A stretch of 64,000 nt of DNA from Heliocidaris erythrogramma (taxonomy: Eukaryota > Echinodermata > Echinoidea > Camarodonta > Echinometridae): contig CM046870.1 in the NCBI GenBank assembly GCA_025617745.1, positions 29,717,927 to 29,781,926 of the forward strand, in the 5' to 3' direction. Positions within the stretch are counted from its first letter, which is position 1. Every line of letters begins with the position of its first letter. The notes beneath the pieces are model-generated. The model made no database searches. It worked only from the letters and a program-made list of their open reading frames with translations, and was not told the DNA's origin. The position numbers and the translations under genes are program-made. Shown in pieces: positions 57,413-64,000 of this stretch.

Positions 57413-60400
57413 AAGGTGACGGTATTGCATTCACCTAACACTGTTGATAGATATCAATATTCGGTTCATAGACATACCAATCGTTTCGATCATACAACTC
57501 GAAAACATGATATATGATAAACAGGCGATAAGGTATCGTACATAATTATACAAAAAAGGCCGATACAACAGGTATCTAAACCTCAAAGAATATTTTCCAT
57601 ATAACAAGAGATGTTATAAGACATATAGAATATAAAAGAATATACGTAAAAAATACGATGCAAACATATTTTTCATAGCAAAAGATAAGTTATACATAAA
57701 AAAGTAGGTACAAAGCGGGTATAAACTATTTTGTTCTTTATGATAATAAAAAAAGGGGATGACAGAGGTCGAGAGAGGAAGAGTATATATTTAGTGATAT
57801 TTTGGGCACTGTCAGTTGTACTTATTACTGCCTTTGTCCGTGTCGCCTGCCATTCCAGAAGTAGGCCGTCACTCCATATATCCTATATCCACACACGATG
57901 TTACGTTTATTCGCTTATTTCTCACCTCCTAACCGCTTACTCGAGTGCGTGCATTTGTCTAAATGTACTCCTGTTTTCGGCACGAATTGTTTTTCCCAAA
58001 CGGAGCTTAGTCCATGCATATTTATGTTTGCCGAAGGAAAAAATAAATTCGAAGTGTCTAAAGCAAGAATCAGTCCTGTTATATAAAGCTCATACATACA
58101 GTTTACCCGGCATACTATCGCTATAGAGAATCACCATGTTATCAGTTGTATGTTGAAGAAGAAGTGAGTTACTAAAATTTGGTGGCAATTTCATCGTAAA
58201 CTGAGTCAATACTTAATGTACACATAAGTATTACCTGTCATGTGTCAATATGACGTGACATAGATATGCAGCTGAAGAATGATAATCGATACAAATTTTT
58301 TGATAATTATGAAAACAACCCTTAACCATGTAATATAATGTGTGTATTCGTATCAGCTAAGAACTGAATATAATTTATTATAATATAAAGTGTAATAAAC
58401 ATAAAGAACACGTCAGGTAACATGGATGTGAAATCATTGCATAATAATAACCAAAAATAAAAATACTTTCCTTAAAATGTACCAATCACTAAAGGAATAT
58501 TTTGCTCTTATGCCATGACGCCATACGATATTCAAAATTATAAGCTTCAGATATTGATTCTATAAAGAGATATTGCAAGTTTAAAAACACTTTCAATAAA
58601 CATAAAGCGACTTGTGGGTATACTATTCGACGCGCACGTCGAAAGTGTCCGTTTGTCGGGGTGGTATTTTTATGATTTTGGCAGGAGTCATATAATATTT
58701 TTCTCATTTTAGGTAACTATAGCTGGAAACAAACAACCCCACAATGTACCTTTTTCTAAGAAAAAAATAAATAAAATTTTAAAATAATATTTGTGGCAAA
58801 AATAGTCAATTTGGACTTATTGCCAAATAAAAATAAATAACAACAACGACAACAACACGCTTGCATAGAATAGGGCCCCCATGGAACGTAAGTCCGACTT
58901 AGGTCCCTTGCGGAAAGTTTTTTTTAAGGTTGATTTTATACTTTCCAGCTGAACATAAATTATATTTAAATGGCTGGTACGCTTTAAGTAAAAATGCGAT
59001 ACTGTTTCGAAAAAAAAAAAAAATAAATAAATCCACATGTAAAATAAATCAAAATCAGAAGTAAAAAAGGACAAAACGAGAGGGGACACAACATGATATT
59101 TACATCTATATAGGACATTCCCCACGTCTAGTGGACTTAACAATCCACCGATAAGACAAACTGGAATCGGCTTAGAAATGTGAGAATCTTGTGAAACAGG
59201 ATCAAGGGGATCATGCTCTTGGGCATTAAACTCAACACATTTGAAGTCAAGTAGGCATAAAAGACCCCCTCGACAGAGGTTGGATCATTCAAAACAAATA
59301 TGCCAAACGATTTCAACCCTGTGTAATTTTTACTGTCACGAAAATGAACAGATCGGAGAGTTGGGAAAGTGGATTCTACGTATGTACCTTTGCATGTTCA
59401 GAGCGCCTCTCCTGATAATTAATGTCAATTCGGTTTCCGAGAACAAATTTGTAAGATATGATTAAAGGTTTGAGGCAGGTGGGAGCATAATATGGAAACA
59501 TGCATAGCTACCTTGGTACATGCATGAACAATTCGACGTCCTGCATGCCAGAAGATGTACGAGGACAAAACAAGAAGGGAAGATAACCCATACAAAGAGA
59601 TTACAAATAAGTAATTAAATTGAATAAGTCACTTATTTTCTTCGTATTCTATTATTTAATATTTTCCAGCGTCTGGCTATTGTTACTAGAGACTTCACAC
59701 GAATGACACGATGACCGGATGACGAGGGCGCTTTCCGGCAAAATTGTCTTTTTTGAATGAACCGCTGACTGGAAAAATATTGCCAAAGGCTGGAGGGGAT
59801 CTGATACCCAAGACAGTATCCAATGTCAGACCTCTCCTTTTCTATCTCTTTTTTCCTATTCGCTGACAGTGGTATTATACATCTTAGTTCCCAAAGCGAA
59901 AACATTTGATCTCTTTTTCACTTCATCATGCCCTTGATACGCAAAGAGAACGGATAAAGAAAATGCTCTGAATCGGAGTAGCTAACAGAAGAGCTTTTGT
60001 ACCTTAAGATCCATCTGGAATGTGGGAATATACGACATTCAGTAGCATATAATAAGCAGGCTCTCTCAGGGAGATGGAGTCGAATGGAAATGCAGTAAAG
60101 CAGCTGTAGGTTTCTGCTTTTTTGTGTGTTCCTCGTTGAAAGGACACAAATTTTTGAGTTGATTAAAATCGGCCAGACGGTAATGGAAGAGGAGAAGGTA
60201 TAGAAACGCGGGCTTGTGTTGTCGAGGGAAAGAAACGATTTACGCATTTCCTCAAGTCAAAATACAAATCAACGGTGCTTTATTAGAGGGAGACGGAGAA
60301 TAACCTTCTATACCTGGCCTTCACGAGCAATTAGATGAATTGAAATTTGCATGGTTGATTGTATTAGGAGTGGAGAATGGAACTGGTCAGAGAAATTTAA

Positions 60401-61293
60401 GGTATTGGTATACCGCTGTGAAGGGGGTATAGGGTAGATTGTATAGAGAGGGATATTAATGAGAAATGATGACAAGAATGAGATTTTGCCGTTATCGTGT
60501 CTATACATGTACATAAAAAGGAAGACCGTACAATGGGAATTCCCCTTTACTATCTGAGAACTGACTTTATTATCATTATGAAGAATGGAAAAACAAAGAA
60601 AAAAATCTCTTGACTTTGATTGTGGAACATAATGAATATATTATGAAAAGTTATTGAGTAAAAACCGTCATATATATATATATACAGAGGTGAATATGCT
60701 GAAGGGGTACACTCCCTGGAGAAAGAAAAATATTGGGTAAAATGAACTCAAATTCAAATTCATTTATTGATTCGAAAGCCAAACATATGGGATCATTCTC
60801 AAATTTCAATTTACAAAGCATAACAAATATGAATTTAAGATATTGCACATTTAAAGCGGCAGTGGGAGGGGGGGGGGGGGGGGGGGCTATGTGAGAATTC
60901 AAAACAGGTCCGGTAATTAGTTAATCCCTTTTATGTGCCTTTGCCTCTCTCGAACCAGGTGCAGTAGCCATAGACCAAGAGTGCATCGATATATTTTTTT
61001 TGTTTATGTGATATGCAAAAATATGTGGATGAATAATGTTCATACAATGCCAAGCTGAATTCTAAAACGAATTATCAGAAGCGTGACGTAATCACAGTTG
61101 CATTGTGTGAGCAGTTCTGGTCCAGAATTCCATGTGGGACACACTGAGGGCATGGTTAATCATATTTCCTTTAAGATAAATTCTAATCCCACAAACCACC
61201 CCAATTTGTCAATTCTAATTAAAAACCAGTCAATGGATGGACGCATTATGCTTTGAATATGAAATTAATTAATAATAATAATAATAATAGATA
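57413..61293. other. Intergenic, no gene seen
   Basis: Includes a dispersed-repeat copy at 58474-58720 (TAAAGAGATATTGCAAGTTT, GCGACTTGTGGGTATACTA) related to 4105 and 8136, a 19-base G run at 60868-60886, and AT-rich filler. No exon supported. Confidence 0.6.
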
Positions 61294-62280
61294 TTATAGA
61301 ATGGGTTTCAGAATCCCTGCAATCTCATTGGTCAAGAGCTGTGCCTTGAATTTTACTGGCCTGCACGTTCGATATCAATAATTATTACGATCACTGACGA
61401 TAGCCACTGTAAACATGCTATCGATATTTATTTTAGCGAGTGCGAGAGTCTGAGCTGAGAGCTATGGCTGAGAGCCGCGATATACGACTTTTTAATGACG
61501 GAGAATTGCAAGATTTGAGACAAAATTCAGATTTTAATGATATTTGACTTCGGATTCTGATGGTAAGCCCAATAAAATCCGATTATAGGTCTACCTGTTT
61601 AAAAACAAGCAAACTGAAAAGGCGATTAAATGAAAATTAGTGCAGTGTGAAACTGAAACTTCAGTACCGTACCGTACGCTGCACTACACTGCACTCCACT
61701 GCACTCTGCAGTGCATACGGTACGGTGATTCACTACAGTCTACAGCGCAGCATACACTGGCCTGGTCTGGGCTGGCCTGGATTATGGGCTGACCAGACTT
61801 AAAATTTGTTGATGCAAGACTAGAAGTTCTCTTTGCATTAATTCTTAAAATTGCTTGCTTTAATGTAAATAGACTAGATTATATCTAACTTGGGCTTGTT
61901 GTTGACATGAGTGACAGATAAAAAAGTTGACAGTCATGACAGTAGTTACTACTAGGCCTAGTTAGCTTAGCCTAGGCTTAGGGTCAAGACTCTAACACTG
62001 AAATAAAATGAAATTCTGAAATTTAACCTAATTAGCCAAATTTTCAGTTCTCAATGGAAGTCGTTAAATTTCTAAAATTTATTTATTATGCATGGAAATG
62101 ATTTACCAGTGCCATGCGTCCGGTAAATTTGAGCCATGCGTCCGGTAAATTTAGCCATGCGTCCGGTAAATTTCAGCCATGCGTCCGGTAAATTTTTTTA
62201 CCGAACGCATGGCTCACTTTCACTGGATGCATGATTGGGAAAAAGTTTGATTTTCACTTTTTTTTTAACCCATTCTATAA
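61294..62280. mobile_element. 1-kb TIR element with TTATAGAATGGGTT ends and a short start exon
   Basis: TTATAGAATGGGTT at 61294-61307 is exactly inverted at 62267-62280. The interior has a CpG-rich start region with ATG at 61464 opening 27 codons (MAESRDIRLFNDGELQDL) before TGA, and near 61562 a donor-like GATGGTAAGC. It also holds a palindromic ACCGTACCGTACGCTGCACT region at 61664-61728 and the tandem repeat at 62111. It looks like a transposon that kept its ends and promoter but lost its body. Confidence 0.7.
62111..62214. repeat. Four tandem and one inverted GCCATGCGTCCGGTAAATTT units
   Basis: Copies at 62111, 62133, 62154 and 62176 are identical over 20 bases with spacings of 22, 21 and 22. 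An inverted copy TTACCGAACGCATGGC follows at about 62198. They sit just inside the right end of the TIR element, where transposase-binding repeats often lie. Confidence 0.95.
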
Positions 62281-62284
62281 AACA

Positions 62285-62413
62285 GATGATGCACAGGTAT
62301 TTTTCGTGGGTCGGTAGGAATTGTGTACCCTCGGTACCTCTGAATTTTGTCCGACAATTCAGAGGTACCTTGTGTACACAATTCCTACCGACCCACTCCA
62401 ACCTGTGCATCAT
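62285..62413. repeat. Long hairpin, about 55-bp arms
   Basis: ATGATGCACAGGT, GTGGGTCGGTAGGAATTGTG and GGTACCTCTGAATT are answered in order by AATTCAGAGGTACC, ACACAATTCCTACCGACCC and ACCTGTGCATCAT around a 9-base loop. It begins 4 bp after the TIR element end. It yields short mirror-image frames on both strands, which are not genes. Confidence 0.95.
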
Positions 62414-62415
62414 TT

Positions 62416-62465
62416 GTATACTTATATAGCGCAAAATGCTAAAGCCTCTAAGCGCTTTCTAATTA
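62416..62465 (-). mobile_element. SINE 3' tail fragment
   Basis: On the minus strand AAGCGCTTAGAGGCTTTAGC and GCGCTATATAAGTAT resemble the tail of the SINE at 12099-12441. Confidence 0.5.
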
Positions 62466-62860
62466 GCTGTCGCTTTCCTACGCTAGTATGCAAATGAAGC
62501 CAAAATGTGATTTGTTCAATGCAATTCAATTAGTAAGTGATGCTATGAAGTCGATTAAAGCAATATCAGTCACTAATTAGCATAATTGTATATATCAGCA
62601 CTATATTGATTCATCTTTCATATTACTTTTCTTGCTCTTGTTCTTTTACCTCCTCGACCTCCTCTTCATATCCTTCATGATCATTCATCGTCATCATCAT
62701 CTTGTTCTTCTTCTAATGTATTATCATTGTCATTGTCATTTTCATTATCATTATCATCATTATCATTCTTATTCTTGAGTTTTGGTTGTTATTATTGTTG
62801 TTGATATAATTATACTCCAGTTTTCACACATTCTCATACTCTCCAAATGTTATTCCTTTG

Positions 62861-63014
62861 GCCCAGGGTACTGTTTCATAAAACTTGTCACCAATGACAA
62901 TGACAATGATAATACATAAGAAAGCTACTGAAATCATTTCATCTGATTGGCTGAGAGCAAATTAGTAGGTAAAAATCACCGACAAGACACTTGATGAAAC
63001 GCCCCCCCCCCCCA
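62861..63014. mobile_element. MITE, GCGTTTCATCAA family, reverse orientation
   Basis: CTGTTTCATAAAACTTGTCA, TCATCTGATTGGCTGAGAGC and GACAAGACACTTGATGAAAC match the 8531 copy inverted, ending in a 12-base C run. After it, 63015-64000 is AT-rich with nothing recognisable. Confidence 0.8.
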
Positions 63015-64000
63015 TTATTCGTTCAAAGTTCTTCAAAGAGATCAATTCGAGTGTCATATATATCTCCCTTAATAATATTGACATGTTCAGCATTTATCTA
63101 CTGCCTTCAAGGGATCGAAATCAAATGAATATTTGATCGTATTTCCCCAATACCCTGACTTGAATTCAAATATGATGCATAATCGTTTAATAAAATGTAA
63201 TTTCCTATATTTCATTTTACACACAAGGGAGAAATAATTGTGGATTTATATGTGACTTAAAGTGTTTCGAGGGATAACATTGTCATTGGACTTGTGGGTT
63301 TAATGCTCAATCTCGACAATATTTTATATATCGGGCCATTAATACAGAAATGATTGATGTGATAAAGTAGACTTTAAAAGCATGGGGCTTGGTTCTTGTT
63401 AAATTATTTTCTAGCAATATATACAATAAGAAGGACTTAATATGAATTAATACTGGTTTAAAAAGAAATATTGTGAAGTTCCTGAATCTTTTACATTTTA
63501 CAAATTTTTATGATAGACATAAACAAAAATGAAGGACTTTCCTTCAAATCCAAACTGAATGGATTTTTTTTATATTTTCATTAAGCAAAATGATTACAAT
63601 TTTAACAACAAGATTTTAGGTCTCAAATTAGCCTATACCACAATCCATATGTAAGTCCTCAATGAATATTTCGAATTAATATTGGGAATAATGTTTCTCT
63701 ACAAATCGTTTGACTGAAAGAAGTAGATTAAAAAAAAAGTTTAAAAGTTTAAATATGAACAGTTTTAACATGTCTTAGGTATTGTTTTGTTTTATTCTTA
63801 CACTGTTTTCAATGAAGAAGTAGAAGAAACCCTGATCAACTACTCTGACTCTCTGAGGCTACGTCAGCACTGACCTCAGCCACGTACGTTGATACATTTA
63901 CCCAGTCAAGACAAATCTTCACTCTTGCATGTAAACCTTTAGCTTTTGATGAAAGGAAAGATGTTTCTAATCAGGGTATTGTGCCCTGGGATAGACCAAG

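Noticed and set aside
57731-58126. 131-codon frame with a possible hydrophobic start
   Set aside because: No domain, ordinary composition for noncoding DNA, no exon partners; cannot be supported as a gene.
62198-62434. Mirror-image frames on both strands
   Set aside because: They are two readings of one hairpin.
1-64000. CRISPR arrays, bacterial operons, viral genes
   Set aside because: No regularly spaced repeat arrays with unique spacers, no compact gene layout and no recognisable viral protein; the sequence is eukaryotic throughout.

Overview
The window looks like nuclear DNA from an animal, most likely a marine invertebrate deuterostome such as a sea urchin. The genes have many introns with GT/AG splice sites. 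The MSL1 and SUMO proteins are metazoan in type. The non-coding DNA is AT-rich and full of short terminal-inverted-repeat elements (MITEs), tRNA-derived SINE pieces, GA/CT and TA microsatellites, long G/C homopolymers and ACATGTA-rich tracts. The species assignment is inference; nothing here fixes it. There is one assembly gap of 500 N (38422-38921), preceded by a 51-base G run.

Only two protein-coding genes could be built, and they point tail to tail. A SUMO-family gene lies on the + strand (2013-7963; five exons, four phase-0 introns, 97 residues ending Gly-Gly-Gln). An MSL1 gene lies on the - strand (34490-21421; seven coding exons, 465 residues). MSL1 is the scaffold of the MSL histone H4K16 acetyltransferase complex; its coiled coil and the complete PEHE domain can be followed exon by exon with consistent phases. 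Two tRNA genes are visible: tRNA-Arg(UCU) at 313-383 (-), inside a perfect 153-bp inverted repeat, and tRNA-Asn(GUU) at 35280-35353 (+), upstream of the MSL1 start.

Layout: 1-1300, tRNA palindrome and TA repeat; 1.3-8 kb, SUMO gene with MITE-rich introns, including a hAT-like element with an exact 8-bp target duplication nested in another MITE; 8-21.4 kb, intergenic repeats, including a 2.7-kb inverted-repeat element that holds a broken tyrosine-recombinase-like ORF and a LINE tail; 21.4-34.5 kb, MSL1, whose introns carry many MITEs, a tandem duplication of an exon end, and a 2.6-kb Mutator-like element; 34.5-64 kb, no supported protein gene, but several further inverted-repeat elements, microsatellites and one TATA-type promoter candidate.

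I found no clear new multi-gene system. The items most worth checking are the tandemly duplicated, frame-preserving exon candidate in MSL1 (with a MITE whose empty site is preserved next door), the recombinase-like ORF inside a terminal-inverted-repeat element, the long-TIR element with 9-bp flanking repeats, and the tRNA palindrome.
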